Shown here: positions 53,563 to 61,313 of the stretch, one piece after another
Layout of the letters: each line of letters begins with the position of its first letter
Numbering within the stretch: position 1 is the first letter of the stretch
Assembly: GCA_030447505.1 (NCBI GenBank)
Contig: JAUJOT010000001.1
Coordinates: 62,001-126,000, forward strand
Reading direction: 5' to 3'
Length of the DNA: 64,000 nucleotides
DNA from: Solirubrobacteraceae bacterium
Lineage (GTDB): Bacteria; Actinomycetota; Thermoleophilia; Solirubrobacterales; Solirubrobacteraceae
Translations under genes and position numbers: made by a program
Notes under the pieces: generated by a model
The model's input: only the letters and a program-made list of their open reading frames with translations
What the model was told of the DNA's origin: nothing
The model's database searches: none

Positions 53563-54107
53563 CTCGGCGCCGCCCGACTCCAGCAGAGGATCGTGGTGAT
53601 CGTCCCCCTGACCTTGCCCGTCCCATCCGACTTGATCTTCGTGACCGTTCCGCGCAGCTCGTGGCGGACCGACGCGCCGCGGTCCGTGGGCCCCTCGTCG
53701 ACGCGCGGGTAGTCGGCCTCGAAGTGCAGCCCGAAGCTGTTCCAGGGCGGAAACGCGGTCGCGCAGGTGATCGTCGAGTACGTGAACGTGTCGCCCTCAG
53801 TGACGGGGATCGAGACGGGGTCGGTGGCGACGGTGGTCGGCTGACCGCTCGGAGTCCCGAACTGCGTGCCGGCCAACGTGAGGCCCTCGATGATGATCGT
53901 CCCCGTCAGCGCGTTCTTGCCGTGCGCCTTGCCCGGCGCGGCGTTCGTGCCGTGCGCCTTGCCCGGCGCGCGGCTCTTGCCGTGCGCCTTGCCCGCCGCG
54001 GCGTTCGTGCCGTGCGCCTTCCCCGGGTTTGCGACTCCCGGCGCGACCACGGCCAGCGACGCAGCGAGCGTCAGCACGACGAATACGACTACGGCTCTTG
54101 GCTTCAA
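53550..54107 (-). CDS. Secreted protein with GKAHG repeats
   Basis: The 185-residue protein starts at TTG 54107 with AAGGAGG upstream, followed by a signal peptide (VVVFVVLTLAASLAVVAPGV). The mature N-terminus holds four 10-residue repeats of the GKAHGTNAAP type. A beta-rich domain of unknown family follows (IIIEGLTLAGTQFGTPSGQP, FTYSTITCATAFPPWNSFGL, RHELRGTVTKIKSDGTGKVR). The His/Lys/Gly repeats could bind metal or polyanions, but this is speculation. The 3' end overlaps the end of the DsrE-like gene by 13 bp in convergent orientation. Confidence 0.7.
   Translation of the reverse strand: MKPRAVVVFVVLTLAASLAVVAPGVANPGKAHGTNAAAGKAHGKSRAPGKAHGTNAAPGKAHGKNALTGTIIIEGLTLAGTQFGTPSGQPTTVATDPVSIPVTEGDTFTYSTITCATAFPPWNSFGLHFEADYPRVDEGPTDRGASVRHELRGTVTKIKSDGTGKVRGTITTILCWSRAAPSYPM
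53918..54033 (-). repeat. 30-bp tandem repeats encoding GKAHG units
   Basis: Four copies at 30-bp spacing, each with the plus-strand core CCGTGCGCCTTGCCCGGCGC or a near variant. They are coding repeats of the secreted protein. Confidence 0.85.
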
Positions 54108-54204
54108 CGGAGTACCCCCTCCTTGATTGCGATCCGGCGCACCGCGAGTGAAAACTCCGGATAACCCCCGGCCCCACCGTCGAGCGCGGGGTATGCAGGG
54201 TGGG

Positions 54205-54488
54205 ATGGCAGACGACGCGGGAAGCGCCACCGACAAGCGCAGCGCCAACGCGATGATCGCGGTGCGCTACGTGCTTCCCGCGATCATCGCCCTCGTCGGC
54301 GTGATGTCCTGATCTTCAACGAGACGATCACCGGCCTGGAGGGCTTCGCGATGGGGATCGGCGTCGCCGGATCGATCCTGCTGCTCAACGTGCTGTACCG
54401 CGTCGGCGTGACCGGCGACCGCGAGCGCGACGAGGAAGAGGCCGCACGCGTCTACTTCGACGAGCACGGCCGCTGGCCCGACGGGTAG
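54205..54488 (+). pseudogene. Small two-helix membrane protein with one-base frameshift
   Basis: ATG 54205 encodes DDAGSATDKRSANAMIAVRY and the helix VLPAIIALVGVM, then stops at 54310-54312. One base out, the sequence continues LIFNETITGLEGFAMGIGVA, SILLLNVLYRVGVTGDRERD and EEEAARVYFDEHGRWPDG to TAG 54486-54488. Joined, this is a 94-residue protein with two membrane helices and an acidic cytoplasmic tail, a type I would expect to be common in this lineage. The break is probably a deletion or a sequencing error near 54305. The function is unknown. Confidence 0.6.
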
Positions 54489-54539
54489 CGCGTTCAGCGT
54501 CGCGACCGGCGCACCGGCGCCCATCACAGCCGCGCGTCG

Positions 54540-54574
54540 CACAAACGACCGTTTCTAAGACGGGTCGCGCCGAG
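54540..54574 (+). repeat. Left terminal inverted repeat of the TniA/TniB-type transposon
   Basis: Matches the reverse complement of 58138-58173 at about 29 of 36 aligned positions, with one gap. Confidence 0.8.
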
Positions 54575-54666
54575 TTGATCCTCAGGGCCGGAAGCTGTCT
54601 AGAACCCGTGTCGACAATCAAGGTCTCGTTTGCCCAGGCGACCGGCGGTTGTGAGACGGTAGGGCG

Positions 54667-55260
54667 GTGGCGGCGCTGCTGGGCTATGCGAGGGTGTCGA
54701 CCGGCGAGCAGGAGCTCGGCCTGCAGCACGACGCGCTGACCGCGGCGGGCTGTCTGTGGATCTTCAGCGACACGGCCAGCGGCGCGCTGGACGACCGGCC
54801 CGAGTTGGCGCGGTTGCTCGATCACCTGAGGCAGGGCGACACCTAGTCGTCTGGCGATTGGATCGCCTCGGCCGGTCGCTGCGTCATCTGATCGACACGG
54901 TGGCGATTCTCGAGGAGCGGGGGGTTGGGTTTCGATCGCTGCAGGAGAGCATCGACACCACCTCGCCCGGCGGGCGGCTGATCTTCCATGTCTTCGCCGC
55001 GCTGGCCGAGTTCGAGCGCGACCTGATCCGAGAACGAACCCACGCCGGCCTGGCAGCTGCTCGGGCGCGCGGGCGCAAGGGCGGGCGACCTGTGGTGATG
55101 ACGGCGGAGAAGCTGGCGGTCGCGCGCGAGATGTACGCGTCTTGGTGAGCACACGGTCGCGGCGATCGCCGCGGTGCTCGGCGTCAGCCGCGCGAGCATC
55201 TACCGTCACCTCGCCCCACCCAACCGCGCCTCGGGGCGCGGTAGCGGCGAAGCGGCGTGA
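54667..55260 (+). pseudogene. Serine recombinase (resolvase) with two one-base frameshifts
   Basis: The N-terminal catalytic part (LLGYARVSTGEQELGLQHDA, with the active-site serine) stops at TAG after RQGDT near 54845. One base out it continues VVWRLDRLGRSLRHLIDTVA, GRLIFHVFAALAEFERDLI, RARGRKGGRPVVM. A second break near 55142 separates the C-terminal helix-turn-helix (EHTVAAIAAVLGVSRASIYR). All parts of a Tn3/TnpR-like resolvase are present and well kept. It would resolve cointegrates of the transposon. Both breaks are single bases. Confidence 0.82.
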
Positions 55261-55267
55261 AGGACCG

Positions 55268-56725
55268 GTGGTCGTCATCGCGCTGAGCGAGCTGTCTGAG
55301 CAGCAGCGCGACGAGGCACACCGGCGCTTCGAGGTGCTGCGCCCGCACCTGGAGGATGGCGTCGCGCTGGCCAGCGCGGCAGCTGCGGCTGGGATCCCGG
55401 CCCGGACCGCACGCCATTGGCTGACGCGCTTCCGAGCAGGCGGACTGGCCGGTCTGGCCCGGGCGCCGCGGCGCGACCGCGACACGCGACGCCAGCCGCC
55501 AGAGCTCATCGCGCTCGTGGAGGGCCTGGCGTTGCGGCGCCCGCGCAGCTCGGCCGCGCACATCCACCGCCAAGCAGTCCGCCTGGCCGACGAGCACGGC
55601 TGGCCACCGGCCAGCTACGGAACCGTGCGGTCGATCGTCGTCGCGCTGGACCCGGGCCTGGTGGCGCTCGCACACGATGGCCCCGCGGGTTATCGCGACC
55701 GCTTCGAGCTGGTCTTTCGCCGAGAGGCCGCGGCAGCCAACGCGATCTGGCAGGCCGACCACACGCAGCTGGACGTAATGGTCCTCGACCCGGCGAGCCG
55801 GCCGGCGCGGCCATGGCTCACGGTGATCCTCGACGACTTCAGCCGCGCGGTCGCCGGCTACGCGGTCAACCTAACCGCGCCGTCGGCGCTGCAGACAGCA
55901 CTCGCGCTGCGCCAGGCGATCTGGCGCAAGCCCGACCCGGCCTGGACGGTTTGCGGACTGCCCGACGTCCTCTACAGCGACCACGGCTCGGACTTCAAGA
56001 GCCGCCACCTCGAGCAGGTCGCCGCGGACCTGCGCATCCAGCTGATCAACTCCACGGCAGGGGTCCCGCAGGGCCGCGGCAAGATCGAACGCCTCTTCGG
56101 GACCATCACGACCGAGTTGCTGCCGCAGCTGCCCGGCTACCTCCCGCCGTCGGGGCTGGGCTCGCCGAGCGCACCACGGCTCTCGCTGGCCGAACTCGAC
56201 GCGGCACTGGGCGACTGGATCTCGGCTGGCTATCACGCGCGAACGCACTCAGAGACCAAGGCGCCACCGCTCGAGCGCTGGTCGGCGGGCGGCTGGCTGC
56301 CGCGCCTGCCAGAGTCGCTGGAGCAGCTCGACTTGCTGCTGCTGGCCGTCGCCAAGCCACGCATCGTCCACCGCGACGGGATCCGCTTTGCCGGAATGCG
56401 CTACTTGGACCTCACGCTCGCCGCGTACGTCGGCGAGCCCGTCACCGTCCGCTATGACCCCCGCGACATGGCCGAGATCCGCGTCTTTCACCAGGACAAC
56501 TTCCTCTGTCGCGCCGTCAGCCCAGAGCTGGCCGACCAGACCATCAGCTTCCGGGAGTTGCAAGCCGCCCGGACTGCTCGCCGACGCCAGCTGCGAACAG
56601 CGCTTGATCAGCGACGCAGCCTCGTCGATGACCTCGCCCCGGCGCCCGCGCCCGCGACCTCGGCGCCGATGACGTCTCAGCCTCGGGCGCCCAGACCGCA
56701 GCTACGCCGCTATCACGAGGACTGA
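55268..56725 (+). CDS. TniA/Mu-type DDE transposase
   Basis: The 485-residue protein has an N-terminal winged or homeodomain-like helix-turn-helix (ALASAAAAAGIPARTARHWL) and an rve catalytic core with the DDE residues in WQADHTQLDVMVLD, VLYSDHGSDFKSRHLEQVAA and GRGKIERLFGTITTELL. A Mu-C-type beta-barrel (YLDLTLAAYVGEPVTVRYDP) and a basic tail follow. It cuts and joins transposon ends together with TniB. It starts at GTG 55268, 7 bp after the resolvase frame ends. The frame is intact, unlike its neighbours. Confidence 0.88.
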   Translation: MVVIALSELSEQQRDEAHRRFEVLRPHLEDGVALASAAAAAGIPARTARHWLTRFRAGGLAGLARAPRRDRDTRRQPPELIALVEGLALRRPRSSAAHIHRQAVRLADEHGWPPASYGTVRSIVVALDPGLVALAHDGPAGYRDRFELVFRREAAAANAIWQADHTQLDVMVLDPASRPARPWLTVILDDFSRAVAGYAVNLTAPSALQTALALRQAIWRKPDPAWTVCGLPDVLYSDHGSDFKSRHLEQVAADLRIQLINSTAGVPQGRGKIERLFGTITTELLPQLPGYLPPSGLGSPSAPRLSLAELDAALGDWISAGYHARTHSETKAPPLERWSAGGWLPRLPESLEQLDLLLLAVAKPRIVHRDGIRFAGMRYLDLTLAAYVGEPVTVRYDPRDMAEIRVFHQDNFLCRAVSPELADQTISFRELQAARTARRRQLRTALDQRRSLVDDLAPAPAPATSAPMTSQPRAPRPQLRRYHED

Positions 56726-56730
56726 CGCCG

Positions 56731-57382
56731 ATGCCCCACCCGCTCGCGCTCGTGGAACGGGCCCGGCGAACGCGGACCAGACGTTCTCGCCACCGCCAGC
56801 AGCGTCCTATGGACCCCGACCGTCACCGTCACGCCGCGCCAGCTCGACCAGCAGGTCCCGCTGCTGTGCCGACGCTTCAGCGCCGTCGTCGATCACCACC
56901 GCGACCCGCACGGCGACGGGCGCGCGCGGTTTACCAGCGGCATGTGGAATGTCGAGCTACTGATCGTCGACGAGGCCGACCGGCTCAAGCCAGCCGGGCT
57001 CGAGCAGCTACGCGATTACTTCGACCGCCACCCGATCGGTCTCATCCTCATCGGCATGCCCGGCCTCGAGAAACGTCTGGCCCGCTACCCGCAGCTCTAC
57101 AGCCGCGTCGGCTTCGCGCACCGCTATGAACCGCTCAGCGCCGACGAGCTGCGCTTCGTGCTCACCCACCACTGGCAGCGCCTCGGCCTGACGCTCAGCG
57201 CCGAGGACTTCACCGACAGCGAAGCCGTCGCCGCCGTCGCGCGCATCACCAACGACAACTTCCGCCTCGTCCAGCGCCTCTTCGCCCAGATCAGCCGGAT
57301 CCTCGAGATCAACCGGCTGGCCACCGTCACCAGCGAAGTCGTTCAAGCCGCCCGCGACGCCCTCGTCATCGGCGAACCATGA
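56731..57382 (+). pseudogene. TniB-type AAA ATPase lacking Walker A
   Basis: ATG 56731 begins PHPLALVERARRTRT in one frame. The rest (VLATASSVLWTPTVTVTPRQ, FTSGMWNVELLIVDEADRLK with Walker B, LILIGMPGLEKRLARYPQL, ITNDNFRLVQRLFAQISRIL) is in another. Where the Walker A loop GxxGxGKT should be, there is only a short Arg/Pro-rich junction, so a small deletion removed the P-loop and shifted the frame. TniB normally binds ATP and selects targets for TniA, so the element should not transpose by its own proteins. Confidence 0.75.
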
Positions 57383-57442
57383 CGGCCAACAAGCCCTGCC
57401 AGAACGCGGCCACCAAGCGCTGAAGGTCATAACGCGGCCAGG

Positions 57443-57862
57443 CTATCTCGGCGTCCAGCCAAAGGCGAGAGCCGGAATTATCGGGCCTGCAATCGGCTCT
57501 TGGCTCGACCGCGGCGGTCTGGCGTGGCCTGCGCGCTGAGATCGGTGTGCTTGAGCTCGGCCGGCCAGGATCGCGGCGAGGTCCTCGCGCTGGCGTTGTG
57601 AGAGACCACCGATCGTCTTGGCCCGCGCGATCCGGCAGCGTGCGAGCAGCTTGTTGACCTTCACCGGCCCGTACTTCGGCACAGCGAGCAGGAGGTCTGC
57701 GACCTTCGCGGTCTGCACGAACGCGGGCGGATCGGTCAACACCTCGTCGATCGCGGAGCGGCCCGCCTTGAAATCGCCGTTGAGCTGCGCACGTTGCCGT
57801 CGCACCGCGTCGGCGCGGCGAAGCGCCTCCTCGCGCTGCACAAGCGATCGTGGCGGCGGCAA
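57443..57862 (-). CDS. Integration host factor, actinobacterial (mIHF) type, inside transposon
   Basis: The 139-residue protein has the mIHF pattern: an N-terminal helix (REEALRRADAVRRQRAQLN), the flexible AGRSAIDEVLTDPPAFV, and the helix-two turn-helix core AKVADLLLAVPKYGPVKVNK with LLARCRIARAKTIGGLSQRQ. mIHF bends DNA and supports phage integration and nucleoid folding. Family members are about 105 residues, and this copy has an extra basic tail of about 35 residues. It starts at TTG 57862, or a GTG at 57841. It lies within the inverted repeats, opposite to the transposition genes. Confidence 0.75.
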   Translation of the reverse strand: MPPPRSLVQREEALRRADAVRRQRAQLNGDFKAGRSAIDEVLTDPPAFVQTAKVADLLLAVPKYGPVKVNKLLARCRIARAKTIGGLSQRQREDLAAILAGRAQAHRSQRAGHARPPRSSQEPIAGPIIPALAFGWTPR

Positions 57863-58137
57863 CCGCCCTGATCCAGGGTCACGGTCGTCTGGGGAAGCGA
57901 TCCGCCGGCGCTACCGGCGCAACCAGGCGCGATGTGCGTCGCCGATCCACGGACCCCACGGCACCCCGCGCGCGGAGTCATCGCCACCCTCTTCCCCGTC
58001 CTCGCCGCGTCGTCGGTGACCGCCAGCGCACGGACGGTAGCGTCCTTTATCCACGCGGCGACCGGCGCCAGATAGCGCTGAAGAAGCCCGGCCATCTACC
58101 GCTAAAGGTCGCAGCGGAAGCTCACAGCGACGGCGGG
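57863..58137 (+). other. Transposon right arm without a supportable gene
   Basis: A minus-strand frame from ATG 58095 (AGLLQRYLAPVAAWIKDATV) is open but has no ribosome-binding site or recognised motif and soon becomes low-quality. It may be a short cargo gene remnant. Nothing else is seen apart from subterminal sequence next to the right inverted repeat. Confidence 0.4.
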
Positions 58138-58173
58138 CTCAGCGCGATGCGTCTCAGAAACGGCCCGTTTGTG
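58138..58173 (-). repeat. Right terminal inverted repeat of the TniA/TniB-type transposon
   Basis: Pairs with 54540-54574. Read inward it begins CACAAACGGGCCGTTTCTGA. Confidence 0.8.
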
Positions 58174-58179
58174 AGATGG

Positions 58180-59778
58180 CTACTTGCCGCGAGGCTGGCC
58201 GCGCGCGGGAGCGCCGAGCGCGAGCGCGAGATCGCTGACGACCTCCCGGGCTCGGTCGGGCGCCAGCGTCGCGTAGATGTGGCGGTCGGGGCGGACGAGG
58301 ACGACCGCGGCCCCGGCTTGCTCAAACCACTCGTGCAGCCGGCCGCTGCGATCCTCGACCGTCGTGATGTCGGTGGACGTCTTCGCCGGGGAGTTGTCGG
58401 TTGTGATCTGGACGAGGCGGATCGACAACGCGCTGAGGAGCGTTCGCGTCCCGACGTCGAGCGCACCGGTGGGATCGCTGTCGAAGCCAATGAGTGCGAA
58501 CCGCGTGCCGAGGACGTCGTCCAACCGGCGCTGCTCGCCCGAGCACAGCCGCACCTCGGGCTGAGGGATCTGCGTTCCGGTGACGCGCGAGCGCGACCGT
58601 GTGTCGACGAAGCCACGGCTGTATTCCGAGGGCGGTTTCCAGCCACCGGCTGTCGCCCAGCCGTGAACGCCCGGAGCGGCAAGCAGACCGCGCAGGACGA
58701 CGTCTCGAGCGAGAGCGAGGCGTGGCCGGCGAGTCTGGATCGCCAGGCCGAGCAGGACGGAGAGCGCAAGCAGGCGGGTGACGTGCGGGCGTCGTTCGGC
58801 CTGGTAGGAGTCGAGTAGCTGCGAGCTCGCGGATCCGTTCAGCTCCGTCGCGATCTTCCATGCGAGGTTGTGCGCGTCGCCGAGTCCGGCGCTGATGCCT
58901 TGACCTGCGAAGGGCGGTGTCAGGTGCGCGGCGTCGCCGGCGAGGAAGACCCGCCCGTCGCGCCAGCGCTCGGCGATGCGCGCGTGGAACGTGTAGACCG
59001 TGGCGCGCAGCACCTGCAGGGCGTCGACGTCGGCGAACGGGGCGAGCAGCCGGCGTACGGCGGCGGGTTGCTCGAGCGCGCGGGGATCCTCACCGGGCAG
59101 AACCATGAACTCCCACCGGTGGCGTGCTGCGGGCAACGGAGCCGAGACGGTGGGCCGAGCCGGATCGCAGATGAACTCAAACGGGGCGTCCGGCGTGGCG
59201 GCTGATCGCAGGGTGTCGACGACGAGCCAGCGGCGGGCGAAGGTCAGGCCGCGCAGCCGTATGCCGAGCCTTCGGCGAACGAAGCTGCCCGCACCGTCGC
59301 AGGCCAGCAGCCAGCTGACGTGAAGCAGCCGCCGCGAGCCGCTTCGCAGATCGCGCACGCCGAGCGTCACGCCGTCGAGGTGCTGATGGAACTCCTCGAG
59401 CTCGTGAGCGAGCAGAACCGTGACGTTGGCCTGCCGTGCCAGCTCGTCGCGCAGCGCCCGCTCGAGGTCGGGCTGCTGGAAGAATGCGAGCGCAGGATGG
59501 CCGTTTGGCGCAACACGCGGCGGGAGGTCGAGCAGCGGCCTGCCGTCGCGCGATCGCAACCGGACGGTCTGCCGGGTCAGGAACTCCGCTGCCGACGTGT
59601 CCAGCCCGGCGGCTTGCAGGACGCGCAGCGCCTCGTCGTCCAGCGCGACGGCGCGCGACACCGGGAACACGTCGCGATCGCGTTCGATTGCGATCGTCGG
59701 GACGCCCGCGCGGGCGAGCAGCAGCGCCAGCGTCGCACCGACCGGACCGAGCCCGACGACCGCGACCTGTTCGCTCAT
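58180..59778 (-). CDS. FAD-dependent monooxygenase (phenol hydroxylase/MhpA-like)
   Basis: The 532-residue class A flavoprotein monooxygenase has the FAD motif VVGLGPVGATLALLLARAGV at residue 7, a DG-type motif in LLACDGAGSFVRRRLG, and the GD motif in VFLAGDAAHLTPPFAGQGIS. A C-terminal thioredoxin-like domain follows (TRFALIGFDSDPTGALDVGT, VLVRPDRHIYATLAP). It hydroxylates an aromatic ring with NAD(P)H and O2, and the substrate is unknown. It is divergent from the methyltransferase gene with 29 bp between starts. Its 3' end almost touches the transposon. Confidence 0.9.
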   Translation of the reverse strand: MSEQVAVVGLGPVGATLALLLARAGVPTIAIERDRDVFPVSRAVALDDEALRVLQAAGLDTSAAEFLTRQTVRLRSRDGRPLLDLPPRVAPNGHPALAFFQQPDLERALRDELARQANVTVLLAHELEEFHQHLDGVTLGVRDLRSGSRRLLHVSWLLACDGAGSFVRRRLGIRLRGLTFARRWLVVDTLRSAATPDAPFEFICDPARPTVSAPLPAARHRWEFMVLPGEDPRALEQPAAVRRLLAPFADVDALQVLRATVYTFHARIAERWRDGRVFLAGDAAHLTPPFAGQGISAGLGDAHNLAWKIATELNGSASSQLLDSYQAERRPHVTRLLALSVLLGLAIQTRRPRLALARDVVLRGLLAAPGVHGWATAGGWKPPSEYSRGFVDTRSRSRVTGTQIPQPEVRLCSGEQRRLDDVLGTRFALIGFDSDPTGALDVGTRTLLSALSIRLVQITTDNSPAKTSTDITTVEDRSGRLHEWFEQAGAAVVLVRPDRHIYATLAPDRAREVVSDLALALGAPARGQPRGK

Positions 59779-59807
59779 CGCAGCGCCGTGCGCGGGCCGG
59801 GCGGACG

Positions 59808-60512
59808 ATGAGCGAGCGGCGGCGGCGCAACGACCTGCGCCAGTACGACGATCTGGCGGCGGAGTGGTGGCGCCCCGACGGCGCGTTCGCGGCGCTGCAC
59901 TGGCTCGCCCGGGCCCGCGGCGCGCTCGTGCCGGCGCCGTCGCGGCCCGACGCGGCGCTGCTCGACCTCGGCTGCGGGGGAGGGCTGCTTGCTCCGCACG
60001 TCTGCGGCTATCGGCACGTCGGCGTCGATCTGTCCGCGTCGGCGCTGGCGATCGCCGCGGCGCATGGCGTAGAGCCGGTGCAGGCCGACGTCACCGCGCT
60101 GCCCTTCGAGGACGCGACGTTCGACGTCGTCGCGGCCGGCGAGATCTTCGAGCACGTCGAGGATCTCGACGGCACGGTCGCCGAAGCGGCGCGCGTGCTG
60201 CGGCCGGGAGGGGCCCTGGTGTGCGACACGATCAACTCGACCCTGTTCGCGCGCGTTTCGCTGGTCACGATCGGCGAACGGATACCCGGTGGGCCGCCGC
60301 CCGCGTGCCACGATCCCGCGCTGTTCGTCGATCCGAAGCGACTGCAGACGCTCTGCGCACGTCGCGGGATCGATCTGGAGGTCTGGGGCCTGCGTCCGTC
60401 GGCGCGCGAGTACGTCGGATTCCTGCTCGGCCGCCGGCGGGCGGTTCGGATGCTGAGGACCCGCTCGGTGGCCGGCGTCTATCAGGGGCTGGGACGCAAG
60501 CGTCCGTACTGA
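59808..60512 (+). CDS. UbiG-like SAM-dependent O-methyltransferase
   Basis: The 234-residue protein begins RRRNDLRQYDDLAAEWWRPD, the N-terminal pattern of UbiG-type 3-demethylubiquinone methyltransferases. It has LLDLGCGGGLLAPHVCGYRH, HVGVDLSASALAIAAAHGVE and GEIFEHVEDLDGTVAEAARV. It could methylate a hydroxyl made by the divergent FAD hydroxylase, a common pairing, but this is inference. ATG 59808 gives the standard N-terminus. The 275 bp after it hold nothing I can support except the ribosome-binding site of the next gene. Confidence 0.88.
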   Translation: MSERRRRNDLRQYDDLAAEWWRPDGAFAALHWLARARGALVPAPSRPDAALLDLGCGGGLLAPHVCGYRHVGVDLSASALAIAAAHGVEPVQADVTALPFEDATFDVVAAGEIFEHVEDLDGTVAEAARVLRPGGALVCDTINSTLFARVSLVTIGERIPGGPPPACHDPALFVDPKRLQTLCARRGIDLEVWGLRPSAREYVGFLLGRRRAVRMLRTRSVAGVYQGLGRKRPY

Positions 60513-60787
60513 CGGACGGGTCGGCGCAGCGAGCGTGGCGTGCTTCGGCGCCGCCTTCCCGCCCGCGTTCACCAGGCCGAGCTGTGGGACGAGTTCTCTC
60601 GGCGTGGAAGCCCGTGAGCGTAGCGCCGCGCGCTCGCTGTTGTTAGCTGAGCTTTCGGCGGTCGTGAGGAATCGTACGGGTGCTTCCGGTGGTTGCGGGG
60701 AACACCGCTACCGCGCCGCGCCGGACTCCTTGAGGCGGCACGCGGGGCGACAGCGCAAGACAGGTCCACCAGCAGAGAGGACGTCGG

Positions 60788-61278
60788 ATGGATTTCGAGT
60801 TGGGTCCAGCAATCCTCGCCGGGCTGATCGCCGGCGTGATCATGGAGGCCCCCCTCTACATGGGCAAGGCGATGGGCCTGCCGGCGAAGCAGAACATCTT
60901 CCGGACGTGGGGCCAGAACCTGATGAGATCCGCGGCGGCGCCGGCTACGTCGCGGGCTTCCTTTTTCACCAGGCCATCGCGGTGTTCGCGGCGATCCTGT
61001 ACGTCGTGTTCTTCGATCTCGTCGGCGCCGACGACAACCTCTGGCTGTGGGGTCTGATCGGCGGCCTCATCCATTACATGGTCGCCGGACCGGTGGTGGC
61101 GATGATTCCGTCGCTGGATCCCGCGACAGGCACCGTCGGCGGGCAGGGGTTCGCGTACAAGAACTACGGCTTGCTCGACGTGACCATGTCGTTCATGGGG
61201 CACCTCATCTTCGGCCTGTCGACCGGCATCCTCTACGGCCTCCTGCACAGCATGGGCGGCTCGAGCGTCGCGTTCTGA
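60788..61278 (+). pseudogene. Membrane protein with one-base frameshift
   Basis: ATG 60788 (GGAC and AGAGAGG upstream) encodes MDFELGPAILAGLIAGVIME, APLYMGKAMGLPAKQN and FRTWGQNLMR. The frame then breaks near 60926 and continues one base out with RGGAGYVAGFLFHQAIAVFA, ILYVVFFDLVGADDNLWLWG and HLIFGLSTGILYGLLHSMGG. Joined it is a 164-residue protein with four membrane helices, related to small DUF2938-like or thiol-type integral membrane families that I cannot name firmly. A single missing base, real or artefactual, explains the break. Confidence 0.65.
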
Positions 61279-61313
61279 CAGGCGCGCGGGAAGGCAGCGC
61301 CGGGGGCCGGCGC

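Larger units (their letters stand above)
54540..58173. mobile_element. TniA/TniB-type transposon, 3.6 kb, decayed
   Basis: The ends form a long imperfect inverted repeat of about 35 bp (CACAAACG...CCGTTTCT near both ends, then a shared TCGCGC). Inside lie a serine resolvase (frameshifted twice), a TniA/Mu-type DDE transposase (intact), a TniB-type AAA protein (Walker A lost) and a minus-strand integration-host-factor-like gene. The order recalls Tn5053/Tn552-related elements. Flanking bases GCGTCG and AGATGG give no target duplication, so rearrangement or age is likely. The right end lies 6 bp past the stop of the FAD monooxygenase gene. Confidence 0.78.

Noticed and set aside
57736-58095. 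Minus-strand frame starting AGLLQRYLAPVAAWIKDATV in the transposon right arm
   Set aside because: There is no ribosome-binding site, the later part is low-complexity, and it overlaps the integration-host-factor gene.
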